Assembly: GCF_001660485.1 (NCBI RefSeq) | Contig: NZ_CP013979.1 | Span: forward strand, 3,968,001-4,032,000 | Length of the DNA: 64,000 bases | Reading direction: 5' to 3' | From: Agromyces aureus | GTDB lineage: Bacteria > Actinomycetota > Actinomycetes > Actinomycetales > Microbacteriaceae | In this document: positions 15,907 to 25,523 of the stretch, piece after piece | Layout of the letters: the number at the start of each line of letters is the position of its first letter | How positions within the stretch are numbered: the stretch's first letter is position 1 | The notes under the pieces: model-generated | What the model was told of the DNA's origin: nothing | The model's database searches: none | The model's input: only the letters and a program-made list of their open reading frames with translations | Translations under genes and position numbers: made by a program

Positions 15907-17162
15907 CGCTCGACCCCCAGCTCGCGTTCGCCCGACGCATGGACCGCTCCGACGGGCTCGCACACCACCGGGCGAAGTTCGAGGGGGCCGACACCGATCT
16001 CGTCTACTTCGACGGCAACTCGCTCGGTCGCCCGCCGAAGTCGGCGATCGGCCGCGTCGAGGAGTTCCTGCGCGAGAGCTGGGGCGGGCGGCTGATCCGC
16101 GGGTGGGACGAGTCCTGGCTGCGCCTGCCGAACGAGATCGGCGACCGCATCGGCCGAGCCGTGATCGACGCGAAGGCGGGCCAGACGGTCATCGGCGACT
16201 CGACGACCGTGCTGCTCTACAAGCTCGCGCGCGCCGCCGTCGACGCCCAGGTCGCCCGAGACCCCGCCCGCCGTGAGATCGTGCTCGACACCGACAACTT
16301 CCCGACCGATCGCTACGTGCTCGACGGCATCGCGAAGGAGCGCGGACTCACCCTGCGCTGGATCGAGGTCGACACCTCCTCCGGAGTCACGCCCGAGCAG
16401 CTCGCCGCAGTCGTCGGCCCGCAGACCGCGCTCGTCGTGATCTCGCACGTCGCCTACCGGTCGGCGTACCTCGCCGACGCGCCGGAGCTCACGCGCATCG
16501 CGCACGACGCGGGCGCGCTCGTGCTCTGGGACCTCTGCCACTCGGCGGGGTCGGTGCCCGTGAAGGCCGACGAGTGGGGCTTCGACCTCGCGGTCGGCTG
16601 CACCTACAAGTACCTCAACGGCGGGCCGGGCTCCCCCGCGTTCGCCTACGTGCGCGAAGACCTGCAGGACGTGCTCGAGCAGCCCATCCAGGGCTGGTGG
16701 GGCACGACCGACATGTTCCTCATGGGGCCCGAGTACCGCCCGGCGCCCGGCATGCAGCGCTTCATCAGCGGCACGGCGCCGATCGTCGGCATGATCGCCA
16801 TGCAGGAGACGCTCGCGATGATCGAGGAAGCGGGCATGCCCGCGATCCGCGCGAAGTCGATCGCGCTCACCGAGTACGCGATCTCGCTCGCCGCCGACTG
16901 GCTCGCGCCGCTCGGCGTGACCCTCGCCTCACCCGACGACGTCGAGCGTCGCGGCGGCCACGTCACGCTCTTCCACCCCGAGATGCGCGAGGTCGTCGCC
17001 CGCCTCTGGCAGCAGGACGTGATTCCCGACTACCGCGATCCCGGCGGCATCCGCATCGGACTCTCGCCGCTGTCCACGAGCTTCGAAGAGGTGCACCGCG
17101 GCATGGCCGCAACGCGCGACGTGCTCAAGCAGGTGCTGCTCGAGCGGGCCGGGCTCGCGTAG
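15903..17162 (+). CDS. kynU: Kynureninase
   Basis: 419 residues from a GTG that overlaps the preceding TGA (GTGA). It is a PLP-dependent fold-type I enzyme that cleaves kynurenine to anthranilate and alanine. Family landmarks are VYFDGNSLGRPP near residue 35, ISHVAYRSAYLADAPELT, the Asp-containing LVLWDLCHSAGS, and the Schiff-base lysine in CTYKYLNGGPGSPAF (Lys236). GWWGTTDMFLMGPEYRPAPGMQRFISGT is also characteristic. It is the last gene of the kynA operon. The resulting anthranilate could feed other pathways; no anthranilate genes are in the window. Confidence 0.96.
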   Translation: MTLDPQLAFARRMDRSDGLAHHRAKFEGADTDLVYFDGNSLGRPPKSAIGRVEEFLRESWGGRLIRGWDESWLRLPNEIGDRIGRAVIDAKAGQTVIGDSTTVLLYKLARAAVDAQVARDPARREIVLDTDNFPTDRYVLDGIAKERGLTLRWIEVDTSSGVTPEQLAAVVGPQTALVVISHVAYRSAYLADAPELTRIAHDAGALVLWDLCHSAGSVPVKADEWGFDLAVGCTYKYLNGGPGSPAFAYVREDLQDVLEQPIQGWWGTTDMFLMGPEYRPAPGMQRFISGTAPIVGMIAMQETLAMIEEAGMPAIRAKSIALTEYAISLAADWLAPLGVTLASPDDVERRGGHVTLFHPEMREVVARLWQQDVIPDYRDPGGIRIGLSPLSTSFEEVHRGMAATRDVLKQVLLERAGLA

Positions 17163-17172
17163 CCGACTCCCG

Positions 17173-17198
17173 CTCGAGGAACGAAGCGTCTCGAGGCC
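17173..17198. repeat. Degenerate copy of the dispersed palindromic repeat
   Basis: On the minus strand this reads GGCCTCGAGACGCTTCGTTC then CTCGAG, which matches the GGTCTCGAGACG...CTCCTCGACC core found at 28007 and 52958 in shortened form. It lies just after kynU and may act as its transcription end. Confidence 0.45.
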
Positions 17199-17342
17199 GG
17201 CATCGACTAGCACCCGCGTCGCACGGTGACAACCCCTCGGGCACGATCGGGCGATCGGCGGGTGCCCGACCTAGCATTGCCGGATCACCGGAACGGCGCG
17301 CGCTCATCACGAGCCGCCGTTCCCGAACGGCTGGAGGCCACC

Positions 17343-17846
17343 ATGTCGGAGACGGAACGAACCACTTCGAACGCGGCGAACTCGGTACGCGAAGCGGCAG
17401 CACAGGCGACGGATGCCGCGGCCGGCGCGGTCGACGGCGTGAAGGATGCCGCGGCGTCGACCGCCGAGAACGTGAAGGGTGCCGCGGCGTCGGCGGCCGA
17501 GAACGTGAAGGATGCGACGCAGAACGCCCGTGGCGCCGCCGAGTCGGCCGTCACCGCGACGAAGGATGCCGCCGCTGACGCAGTCGCCGGCGCCAAGGAC
17601 ACGCTCGACGACACCGTCGACGGCCTCAAGTCGGCCGCGACGCAGGTCAAGGACGCCGGCGCCGACGCGCTCGACGCCGCCCAGGCCCAGGCGCAGCACG
17701 CGTACGAGTCGGGCCGCGGTGCCATCGACGACGGCGTCGGCTTCGTGAAGGAGAAGTACCGCGAGAACCCCGGTCTCGTGATCGCGGTCGGCGCGGCCGC
17801 CGCGCTGCTGCTCGCGCTCATCGTGCGGGGCATCACCCGGCGCTGA
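17343..17846 (+). CDS. LEA/DUF883-like Ala-rich membrane-tethered protein
   Basis: The protein has 167 residues. The ATG at 17343 follows a 180-bp gap. Residues 1-135 are low-complexity Ala/Asp/Lys helices with repeats such as VKDAAAS, ENVKGAAASAAENVKDA and SAATQVKDAG, resembling group 3 LEA proteins and the ElaB/YqjD (DUF883) family. A C-terminal segment (NPGLVIAVGAAAALLLALIVRGITRR) is a single membrane anchor with a basic end. Such proteins are often stress or stationary-phase related. A strong hairpin follows the stop. The exact function is unknown. Confidence 0.72.
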   Translation: MSETERTTSNAANSVREAAAQATDAAAGAVDGVKDAAASTAENVKGAAASAAENVKDATQNARGAAESAVTATKDAAADAVAGAKDTLDDTVDGLKSAATQVKDAGADALDAAQAQAQHAYESGRGAIDDGVGFVKEKYRENPGLVIAVGAAAALLLALIVRGITRR

Positions 17847-17880
17847 TCCGCCCCAAGGACAGGCGAAGGGGAACACGCCG

Positions 17881-17934
17881 AACGACGAAGGAGCGTGTCG
17901 GGACCGCAAGGTCTCGACACGCTCCTTCGTCGTT
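17881..17934. terminator. Bidirectional hairpin terminator between convergent genes
   Basis: Arms 17881-17905 and 17910-17934 pair over 25 bp with one mismatch and a GCAA tetraloop. It lies between the convergent LEA-like gene (stop 17846) and MFS gene (stop 17950). The right arm, GGTCTCGACACGCTCCTTCG, is related to the dispersed repeat family, so a repeat may have been recruited as a terminator. Confidence 0.85.
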
Positions 17935-17949
17935 GCTCGGGGGCTGAGC

Positions 17950-19479
17950 TCAGTCGACCGTCGAGAGCGACCCGGTCGGCCGGCCCGCGGCATCCGTCTT
18001 CGCATCGACGTCCTTCTGCCCCCAGGCGACCGTCACCTTGGGCTTGGCGAAGAAGAGCACGAGCACGGCGCCGGCAGCGAACGCGATGACCGGCAGCCAG
18101 AGCGACTGCGACATGGCGTCGGTGAAGCCGCCCGCGATCTGCGCGGGGAGGGCCTGGCCCGCGGTGCTCGCCTGCTCGCCGCCGGCCTGAGAATACCCGG
18201 GCAGATTCGCTTCGAGCTGGGCGTTCATCAGTGCGGTGATCGCGGCTGCGCCGAAGACCGAGCCGAACTGGCGGGTCATGTTGTAGACGCCCGAACCGGC
18301 GCCCGCCTGCTGCGGCGGCAGGTTGCGCGTCGCGGTCGAGGCGAGCGGCGCCCAGATGCCCGAGAGGCCGAGGCCGAGTCCCGCAGCCGGGATCAGCAGC
18401 ACCCACAGCTCGACGTCTGGCGAGAGCAGCAGCGACATCGCCGAGAGCGACACCGCGGTGATGGTGAAGCCGAAGAACGCGATCCACTTGGGGTCGACAC
18501 GGTCGGTCAGGCGGCCGATGAACGGCGCCATGACGCCCGAGACGACCGCCATCGGCACGAGCATGAGCGCCGCCTGGGTGGGCTCGAGCCCACGGGCGAC
18601 CTGGTAGTAGAAGGCGAGCGGCAGGGGCATCGCGACGATCGCGAGTCCGACGACCGTGATCGCGCCGTTCGAGAGGGCGAAGTTGCGGTCCTTGAAGAGC
18701 TCGAGCGGCAGCAGGGGCTCCTTGCGGTTGAACCGCTGCCACACGATGAACGCGGTGAGCACGACGATGCCGCTGATGATGAGGCCCCAGACCGTGATCG
18801 GCCCGGTGATGGTGCCCCAGTCGTAGGTCGAACCCTCCTGGATGCCGAAGATCACGAGGAACATGCCGACCGCGCTCAGCACGACGCCGAGCCAGTCGAA
18901 CGAGTGCTGGTGGGTCTCGAGCTTCGGCACGAGGCGCACGGCGAGCACGAAGGCGATGACGCCCACGGGCACGTTCACGAAGAAGATCCACTCCCAGCCG
19001 AGCGAGTCGACGAGCACGCCGCCGAGGATCGGGCCGACGAGCGTGGCGACACCGGCGACGGCACCCCAGAGGCCCATGGCCGCGCCGCGCTGCGTGGGCG
19101 GGAAGATGCGCGTGATGACGGCCATCGTCTGCGGAGTCATGAGCGCAGCACCGAGGCCCTGCACCACGCGGGCGACGATGAGCATGGTGATGTCGTCGGA
19201 GAACCCGCACCAGAGCGACGAGAGCGTGAAGATCGCGAGGCCCACGAGGTAGACGTTCTTCGGCCCGAAGCGGTCGCCGAGCCGGCCCGTGATGAGCAGC
19301 GGCACCGCGTAGGCGAGCAGGTAGGCGCTGGTCACCCAGAGCACCGCCGTGAGGTCGGTGTCGAGGTCGCGCATGATGGTGGGGTTGGCGATCGAGACGA
19401 TGGTCGAGTCGACCAGGATCATGAAGAAGCCGATGACGAGCGCCCAGAGGGCGGGCCATGGCTTTCGTTCGGTGGTCAT
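17950..19479 (-). CDS. MFS drug exporter, DHA2 (EmrB/QacA) type
   Basis: 509 residues with about 14 hydrophobic segments, the number expected of the DHA2 subfamily. Landmarks are the early motif FFMILVDSTIVSIANPTI, motif A-like LITGRLGDRFGPKNVYL and the second-half GLALVAM/LGLSGIWAPLAS region. It likely exports hydrophobic or cationic drugs by proton antiport. A PadR regulator gene lies 40 bp upstream on the same strand, and the pair probably forms one inducible operon. The substrate is unknown. Confidence 0.9.
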   Translation of the reverse strand: MTTERKPWPALWALVIGFFMILVDSTIVSIANPTIMRDLDTDLTAVLWVTSAYLLAYAVPLLITGRLGDRFGPKNVYLVGLAIFTLSSLWCGFSDDITMLIVARVVQGLGAALMTPQTMAVITRIFPPTQRGAAMGLWGAVAGVATLVGPILGGVLVDSLGWEWIFFVNVPVGVIAFVLAVRLVPKLETHQHSFDWLGVVLSAVGMFLVIFGIQEGSTYDWGTITGPITVWGLIISGIVVLTAFIVWQRFNRKEPLLPLELFKDRNFALSNGAITVVGLAIVAMPLPLAFYYQVARGLEPTQAALMLVPMAVVSGVMAPFIGRLTDRVDPKWIAFFGFTITAVSLSAMSLLLSPDVELWVLLIPAAGLGLGLSGIWAPLASTATRNLPPQQAGAGSGVYNMTRQFGSVFGAAAITALMNAQLEANLPGYSQAGGEQASTAGQALPAQIAGGFTDAMSQSLWLPVIAFAAGAVLVLFFAKPKVTVAWGQKDVDAKTDAAGRPTGSLSTVD

Positions 19480-19519
19480 GTGTGATTCCTCCAGAAGGTG
19501 GGATGCGACCGCATGGCGG

Positions 19520-20098
19520 TCAAGTCGTGGGGGTTGCGGTCGCCGACCAGTCGAGCTCGCCCGTGCGGAGCTCCTCGACGGTCTGCGCGATCCAGTCGGC
19601 CTCGGCGATGAGCATCGCCCGGCTGTAGTAGACGTTCAGCACCACGCGCTTGGGCTTGCCCTTCTCGGCGATGCGCGCCAGGGCGGTGCCGAACCAGGCG
19701 ATCTCGTCGCGGATCGCGTCGAGACGGATCTCGAGCAACTCGATCGCGCGTTCGACGGGCAGGTTGTGAGCCTCGCCGATCGCGACCGGGAACAGCGGGA
19801 ACTCGTTGACCGGGTGCGCGAGCATCTCCTCGAGGCTCTCGTCGAACGCGGTGCGCCCGGCATCGGTCACGGTGTAGACGGTGCGCTCCGGCCGGTTGCC
19901 CATGCGCTCGGTGGCGCTCTCGGCGATCAGCCCGTCGCGTTCGAGGCGTTCGACCGCGCGGTAGAGCGAGCCCGCGCTCACCTTCACGACGCGGTCCTCC
20001 TTGCGGGCCAGCATGAGCTGGTACATCTCGTACGGATGCATCGGCCCCTCGATCAGGATGGCGAGCGCGGAGACCGCGAGCGGGTTCAGGTGCGACAT
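19520..20098 (-). CDS. PadR-family transcriptional regulator
   Basis: 192 residues from an ATG at 20098 with GGAGGG upstream. The N-terminal winged helix shows the PadR pattern LAILIEGPMHPYEMYQLM... VSAGSLYRAVERLERDGLIAES... YTVTDAGR. The C-terminal part (ERAIELLEIRLDAIRDEIAWFGTALARI) is the helical dimerisation region. It is transcribed ahead of the DHA2 exporter and likely represses both genes. A doubly nested palindrome directly upstream is a good candidate operator. The inducer is unknown. Confidence 0.92.
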   Translation of the reverse strand: MSHLNPLAVSALAILIEGPMHPYEMYQLMLARKEDRVVKVSAGSLYRAVERLERDGLIAESATERMGNRPERTVYTVTDAGRTAFDESLEEMLAHPVNEFPLFPVAIGEAHNLPVERAIELLEIRLDAIRDEIAWFGTALARIAEKGKPKRVVLNVYYSRAMLIAEADWIAQTVEELRTGELDWSATATPTT

Positions 20099-20114
20099 CC
20101 GAAGCCCTCCGTCC

Positions 20115-20158
20115 TGTTCCGGTTCAGATATTCCATCCGGAATAATACATGCGGAACA
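20115..20158. promoter_or_regulatory. Nested palindromic operator for the PadR gene
   Basis: Two arm pairs share one centre (20136.5): inner TATTCC / GGAATA (20129-20134 and 20139-20144) and outer TGTTCCG / CGGAACA (20115-20121 and 20152-20158). The site lies 17-60 bp upstream of the PadR start, in an unusually AT-rich patch. It fits binding of a PadR dimer or dimer pair. Confidence 0.72.
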
Positions 20159-20246
20159 ATTCGATGGCAAACCGCTCGACCTTCGAGGTGCGGATGCCGC
20201 GGCAGCGCCGTTCGAGGGGCCGTGCGGCGCACGCGCGCGCGGCCGG

Positions 20247-20252
20247 TAGAAT
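20247..20252 (+). promoter_or_regulatory. -10 box of the purS-purQ transcript
   Basis: TAGAAT lies 39 bp before the purS GTG. Unlike purD this gives a short leader, and GGAG (20280-20283) serves as Shine-Dalgarno. Confidence 0.5.
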
Positions 20253-20291
20253 CGTGGCAAACCACCCCTCGACACCGGACGGAGAACCGCG

Positions 20292-20573
20292 GTGCCCACC
20301 ATCGTCGTCGACGTGATGCCCAAGGCCGAACTGCTCGATCCCCAGGGGAAGGCCGTCGCCGGCGCCCTCGCTCGCACCGGTCACGCGGGGTTCGCCTCCG
20401 TGCGCATCGGCAAGCGCTTCGAACTCACCGTCGACGGACCCGTCGACGACGCACTGCGTGCGAACGTGCAGCAGATCGCTGAAGAGATCCTCTCCAACTC
20501 CGTCATCGAGGACGTCGTGAACATCGACTTCGGCGACGAGAGCGCCGAGGCCTCTGCGCCGTCGGAGGGCTGA
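20292..20573 (+). CDS. purS: Phosphoribosylformylglycinamidine synthase subunit PurS
   Basis: 93 residues, the small structural subunit of the three-part FGAM synthase (PurS-PurQ-PurL). Typical features are the opening [31 protein letters not shown] and a helix ending [15 protein letters not shown]. It bridges PurL and PurQ and helps ammonia channeling. GTG start with GGAG upstream. purQ follows after 4 bp. The acidic tail ([13 protein letters not shown]) is an extension outside the core fold. Confidence 0.93.
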   Translation: MPTIVVDVMPKAELLDPQGKAVAGALARTGHAGFASVRIGKRFELTVDGPVDDALRANVQQIAEEILSNSVIEDVVNIDFGDESAEASAPSEG

Positions 20574-20577
20574 GGCC

Positions 20578-21276
<699 letters not shown>

Positions 21277-21300
21277 CCCGCGTCAGGCCGTCACGGCCGG

Positions 21301-22596
21301 TCACGGCCCGTCGGCATTCGCGCCGACGGCGCCGACGCGCACCCGGTCGTCGTCGAAGCGCTCGGTCGCCTCGTCGTCGCTCCTGACGATCGGGATCGCC
21401 TGCGTGAACGCCATCGCGCGCTCCTCCGCCTCGGGGGTTCCCGTGAACAGGCCGGCCCGGTCGCCGTCGCCCGCCTCGTGGTCGGCCGGAGCAGCGGTGC
21501 GGGCCGAGGGACGCGACGACGGCCGCGACGACCGCGGCGCCTCGCCCGCGGCATCCGCTCGCCCATCGGCCATCAGCACGCGCTGAACCGGCTGCGCCTC
21601 GGGCTGCGTGCGCTGGATCCAGTGCACCATCTCCTCGCGCACGTAGCAGCGCAGGTCGAACAGGGTCGGCGCGTCGACCGCGGTGACGAGGATGCGCACG
21701 CGCACGTAGGAGCCGACGGCATCCGTCACCTGGAGCACCTTCGCCCGCCCGTCCCAGAGTTCGGTGCGCTCGAGCACGTGGTCGAGGTGCTCGCGCATCT
21801 CACCGGGCGAGACGCGCCAGTCGAGGTCGAACTCGACGGCGCCGAGCAGTTGGCTCGACGTGCGCGTCCAGTTCTGGAACGGCTTCGTGGTGAAGTACGT
21901 GCACGGAAGTACGAGCCGGCGGTCGTCCCAGAGCCCGACGACGACGGAGTTCAGGGTGATCTCCTCGATGCGGCCCCACTCGCCCTCGACGATCACGACG
22001 TCGTCGACCCGGATCGCGTCGCTGAACGCCAACTGCACGCCGGCGAACATGTTGGCGAGCACCGACTGCGCCGCGAGTCCGGCGACGATCGAGGCGATGC
22101 CCGCCGACGCGAGCACCGAGGCCCCGAGCGCCCGAACGGCGTCGAAGGTGAACAGGATGATGCCGAGCGCCAGCACCACGATGACCACCACCACCAGGCG
22201 GCGCACGATCTGCAGCTGCGTCCGCGCGCGGCGCGCAACGCGGTTGTCGGCCACGTCGACCCGGTACCGGCGGATGCCGAGGTCCGTCAGGAACAGGAAC
22301 CCCTGAGCCACGAGCCACGCGCCGACTGCGATGACGACGATGAGGAAGACGTGGTCGATCGCCTCGACCCGACGGCGATCCGGGAAGGCCGCCAGCACCG
22401 ATATCCAGAGCCCGAGCACGAGCAGCAGCGACCGGACCGGCCACCGCGTGCGCTCGATGAGGATGCCCGCCCAGTCCCGCTGTCGCGCGACCGCCCGGAC
22501 GATCAGCGACACGACCGCCGAGATCACGAAGACCGCGGCGACGATCACGAGCACGGCCAGGACGAAACCCAGCCAGGCCTGGAAGTTCGAAGTCAT
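21301..22596 (-). CDS. MscS-family mechanosensitive ion channel
   Basis: About 431 residues. The start is ATG 22596 or the adjacent GTG 22599; longer readings add an Arg-rich shadow. Four to five N-terminal hydrophobic segments are followed by the pore-lining helix and beta domain of MscS: ALGASVLASAGIASIVAGLAAQSVLANMFAGVQLAFSDAIRVDDVV, then VEGEWGRIEEITLNSVVVGLWDDRRLVLPCTYF. The C-terminal 100 residues are low-complexity, charged and Ser/Pro-rich (SSRPSSRPSARTAAP), probably a disordered tail. It protects against hypo-osmotic shock. Convergent with purQ. Confidence 0.92.
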   Translation of the reverse strand: MTSNFQAWLGFVLAVLVIVAAVFVISAVVSLIVRAVARQRDWAGILIERTRWPVRSLLLVLGLWISVLAAFPDRRRVEAIDHVFLIVVIAVGAWLVAQGFLFLTDLGIRRYRVDVADNRVARRARTQLQIVRRLVVVVIVVLALGIILFTFDAVRALGASVLASAGIASIVAGLAAQSVLANMFAGVQLAFSDAIRVDDVVIVEGEWGRIEEITLNSVVVGLWDDRRLVLPCTYFTTKPFQNWTRTSSQLLGAVEFDLDWRVSPGEMREHLDHVLERTELWDGRAKVLQVTDAVGSYVRVRILVTAVDAPTLFDLRCYVREEMVHWIQRTQPEAQPVQRVLMADGRADAAGEAPRSSRPSSRPSARTAAPADHEAGDGDRAGLFTGTPEAEERAMAFTQAIPIVRSDDEATERFDDDRVRVGAVGANADGP

Positions 22597-22757
22597 CACT
22601 TCAGGGTTTCGCGGCTGGTCGGCGGTCGCAAATCCTCGGCCCGGTTGACAGGGAACACTGAGGTGCGCGCCCGAACGCCGCTGCCGCGGCATCCGCCCCT
22701 TCCCTCGACGCAGGCGATGACGGATGATGGCTGCACCCGTTGATCGAAGGAGATCCG

Positions 22758-24353
22758 ATGGCCAGCAGCCCGCGCCCAGACGCGACCGTTCCCGAACTGT
22801 CCGTGTACGACTACCTGTTCGGGAGCCTGGCCGAGGGCGACCTCGAGGCCGTCGCGATCGTCGACGGTACGAGCGGGGCGACGACGACCTACGGCCAGCT
22901 CGTCGGGCAGATCCAGCTGCTCGCCGGAGCGCTGGCCGCTCGCGGCGTCGGCGTGGGCGACGTGGTGGCGGTGCTCTGCCCGAACGTTCCCGCCTTCGCG
23001 ACGGTGTTCCACGGCATCCTGCGCGCAGGTGCCACGGCGACGACCGTCAATTCGCTCTACACGCCCGACGAGATCGCGAACCAGCTGACGGATGCCGGTG
23101 CCACCTGGTTCTTCACGGTGTCGCCGCTGCTCCCCCAGGCGAAGGCCGCGGCCGAACGGGTCGGCATCGCCGACGACCACCTCGTGGTGCTCGACGGCGC
23201 CGAGGGGCATCCGTCGCTGCGCGACCTCTTGTCGGAGGGACATGCGGCACCGGAGGTGTCGTTCGACCCGGCCGAGCACCTCGCCGTGCTCCCGTACTCG
23301 TCGGGCACCACGGGGCGTCCGAAGGGCGTCATGCTCACGCACCGCAACCTCGTGGCGAACGTCGCCCAGAACGTCGAGTCGATCGGCCTCGAGTCGTCGG
23401 ATCGCGTGCTCGCGGTGCTGCCGTTCTTCCACATCTACGGCATGACCGTGCTGCTGAACTACGCGCTGAAGTGCCGGGCGAGCCTCGTCACGATGCCGAA
23501 GTTCGACCTCGTCGAGTTCTTGCGCGTCATCGGCGAGTACCGCGCGACGTGGGTGTTCATCGCGCCGCCGATCGCCGTCGCGCTCGCGAAGCATCCCCTC
23601 GTCGCCGAGGCCGACCTGTCGAGCGTCAAGGTCGTCTTCTCGGGTGCGGCGCCGCTCGACGGGTCGCTCGCCGAGCTCGTCGCCGAGCGTCTGGACTGCA
23701 TCGTCTGCCAGGGCTACGGCATGACCGAGACGAGCCCGGTGACGCACGTGATCCCGCTCGACCGACCCGACCTCGATCGCTCGAGCATCGGCCACCTGCT
23801 GCCGAGCACCGAGGCTCGGGTCGTCGACGCTGAGTCCGGAGCCGACGTCGACGTGCCGGCCGACGGGGCGAGCGAGCCCGGCGAGCTGTGGATCCGCGGA
23901 CCGCAGGTCATGAAGGGCTACCTGAACAACGCCGAGGCGACGGCCCAGATGCTCGACGCCGACGGCTGGCTGCACACGGGCGACATCGCGACCGTCACCG
24001 CCGACGGCGTGTACCGCATCGTCGACCGACTGAAGGAGCTCATCAAGTACAAGGGCTACCAGGTCGCGCCGGCCGTGCTCGAGGCCGTGCTGCTCGGACA
24101 TCCGGATGTCGCGGACGCCGCGGTCATCGGCGTGCTCGATGACGACGGGCAGGAGATCCCGAAGGCGTTCGTCGTGGCCCAGCCCGGGGCCGACCTCGAC
24201 GCCGACGCGGTCATCGCCTACGTGGCGGAGCACGTCGCGCCGCACGAGAAGGTGCGGGCCGTGGAGTTCATCGACGTGGTACCGAAGTCGACCTCGGGCA
24301 AGATCCTGCGAAAGGACCTGCGGGCCAGGCAGGCGGCGACCCCGGGCGCGTGA
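22758..24353 (+). CDS. Acyl-CoA synthetase / 4-coumarate--CoA ligase-like AMP-binding enzyme
   Basis: 531 residues from ATG 22758, which has AAGGAG 5 nt upstream. Adenylate-forming landmarks are YSSGTTGRPKGVMLTHRN (P-loop), QGYGMTETSPVTH, TGDIATVTADGVYRIVDRLKELIKYKGYQVAPAVLE and the C-terminal catalytic lysine in KSTSGKILRKDL. It activates a carboxylic acid as an acyl-AMP and transfers it to CoA. The order of motifs matches 4-coumarate/medium-chain acyl-CoA ligases; the true substrate is unknown. It stands alone in transcription, with a 161-bp upstream gap. The stop lies inside a 15-bp tandem repeat. Confidence 0.93.
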   Translation: MASSPRPDATVPELSVYDYLFGSLAEGDLEAVAIVDGTSGATTTYGQLVGQIQLLAGALAARGVGVGDVVAVLCPNVPAFATVFHGILRAGATATTVNSLYTPDEIANQLTDAGATWFFTVSPLLPQAKAAAERVGIADDHLVVLDGAEGHPSLRDLLSEGHAAPEVSFDPAEHLAVLPYSSGTTGRPKGVMLTHRNLVANVAQNVESIGLESSDRVLAVLPFFHIYGMTVLLNYALKCRASLVTMPKFDLVEFLRVIGEYRATWVFIAPPIAVALAKHPLVAEADLSSVKVVFSGAAPLDGSLAELVAERLDCIVCQGYGMTETSPVTHVIPLDRPDLDRSSIGHLLPSTEARVVDAESGADVDVPADGASEPGELWIRGPQVMKGYLNNAEATAQMLDADGWLHTGDIATVTADGVYRIVDRLKELIKYKGYQVAPAVLEAVLLGHPDVADAAVIGVLDDDGQEIPKAFVVAQPGADLDADAVIAYVAEHVAPHEKVRAVEFIDVVPKSTSGKILRKDLRARQAATPGA

Positions 24354-24400
24354 GCCCCGGGCGCGCGCGACCCCGGGCGCGTGAGCCCCGGGCGCGTGAG
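24340..24400. repeat. Tandem repeat of CCCCGGGCGCGTGAG
   Basis: Three exact 15-bp units (24340-24354, 24371-24385, 24386-24400) and one 16-bp variant (24355-24370). The first unit carries the TGA stop of the acyl-CoA ligase gene. The block is nearly pure G+C and could form secondary structure at the end of the transcript. Confidence 0.9.
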
Positions 24401-24424
24401 TCGGTCGGCGCAGCCTCCGCGTCG

Positions 24425-24430
24425 ATATGA
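24425..24430 (+). promoter_or_regulatory. -10 box of the DUF389 gene
   Basis: TATGAT lies 43 bp before the ATG at 24473; a Shine-Dalgarno-like GAGGGGG is at 24461-24467. Confidence 0.5.
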
Positions 24431-24472
24431 TCGGCGCGCAGACCTGCCGACGGCAGCATCGAGGGGGCCGAC

Positions 24473-25495
24473 ATGAGCGAGACCGCGCAGACGAAACCGC
24501 AGCTGAACGACCTGTCCTACATGCGCGACGCCGTGCTGTTCGACGGCCCGCAGGCCCCGCACAAGCTGAGCCGTTTCTGGCTGCTGCTCATCCTGTCGTC
24601 GATCATCGCCGCTGCGGGCGTGGTGGCCGACTCGACCGCGACGGTCATCGGCGCGATGATCGTCGCCCCGCTCATGCTGCCGATCCAGGGCACGATGCTC
24701 GCGACCGTGCTCGGCGACCGCGACGGGCTCATCCGCTCGTTGCTGCTGCTCGTGGCCGGCGCCGCGACCGCGGTGGGCATCGGGTTCGCCGTCGGCCTCG
24801 TGGTGGTCAACGAGGTCGTCGCCTCGAACAACTCGCAGGTCGCCGGTCGCGTCTCCCCCGGGCTCATCGACCTGCTGGCCGCGCTCGCGACGGGCGTGGT
24901 CGGCTCGATCGCGCTCGTGCGACGCGACATCGCCGACACGCTGCCCGGCGTCGCGATCGCGATCTCGCTGGTGCCGCCGCTCTCGGTGGTCGGGCTCACC
25001 CTGCAGTCGGGCGCCCCCGACGAGTCGCTGGGGGCCCTGCTCCTCTTCCTCACCAACGTGGCGGCGATCATCGGCACGGGCATCGTCGTCATGGCCGTGT
25101 ACGGCGCAGGCCGCCTGGCGGCCCCGCCGGCCGACCATCGCCAGGTTGCGAGAAAGCGGCGGCACACGGCGATCGCGCTCACCCTCATGGGCATCGTCGT
25201 GATCGTGCCGCTCACGATCACGAGCGTGCAGACGGCTCAGAACGTCACACGCGAGTCGGCGGTGCACGGCGTCGCCGAGACCTGGGGTTCGGATGTCGGC
25301 TGGACGCTGACGACCGTGACCAGCTCGAACGGCGTCGTCATCGCGAAGTTCGAGGGGGACGGCAGCACGCCCGACACGGCGACGCTCGAGAGCGCCCTCC
25401 GCGACGCCGGCATCGATCCGAGCCAGGTGGAGATCGAGTTGAAGCCGACGTTCACGGTCAAGCTCGGGCCCGCAGCGGACTCGAGCGGCGAGTAG
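24473..25495 (+). CDS. DUF389-domain membrane protein
   Basis: 340 residues. The DUF389 core (residues about 30-210) has six or so helices and the family motifs SSIIAAAGVVADSTATVIGAMIVAPLMLPI, VAGRVSPGLIDLLAALATGVVGSIAL and GVAIAISLVPPLSVVG. The last 110 residues form a soluble domain of alternating strands (WTLTTVTSSNGVVIAKFEG... VEIELKPTFTVKL). Function of the family is unknown; the conserved small residues and Pro in membrane helices suggest a transporter-like role. Convergent with apt, 28 bp apart. Confidence 0.9.
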   Translation: MSETAQTKPQLNDLSYMRDAVLFDGPQAPHKLSRFWLLLILSSIIAAAGVVADSTATVIGAMIVAPLMLPIQGTMLATVLGDRDGLIRSLLLLVAGAATAVGIGFAVGLVVVNEVVASNNSQVAGRVSPGLIDLLAALATGVVGSIALVRRDIADTLPGVAIAISLVPPLSVVGLTLQSGAPDESLGALLLFLTNVAAIIGTGIVVMAVYGAGRLAAPPADHRQVARKRRHTAIALTLMGIVVIVPLTITSVQTAQNVTRESAVHGVAETWGSDVGWTLTTVTSSNGVVIAKFEGDGSTPDTATLESALRDAGIDPSQVEIELKPTFTVKLGPAADSSGE

Positions 25496-25523
25496 GGGCT
25501 GACGAGGGCTCAGCCGGCTGGGC

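Noticed and set aside
21286..21298. GGCCGTCACGGCC as a terminator between purQ and the MscS gene
   Set aside because: The arms are 6 bp with a single-base loop, too small to form a stable hairpin.
22647..22652. TTGACA as a -35 box for the acyl-CoA ligase gene
   Set aside because: No acceptable -10 hexamer lies 16-18 bp downstream.
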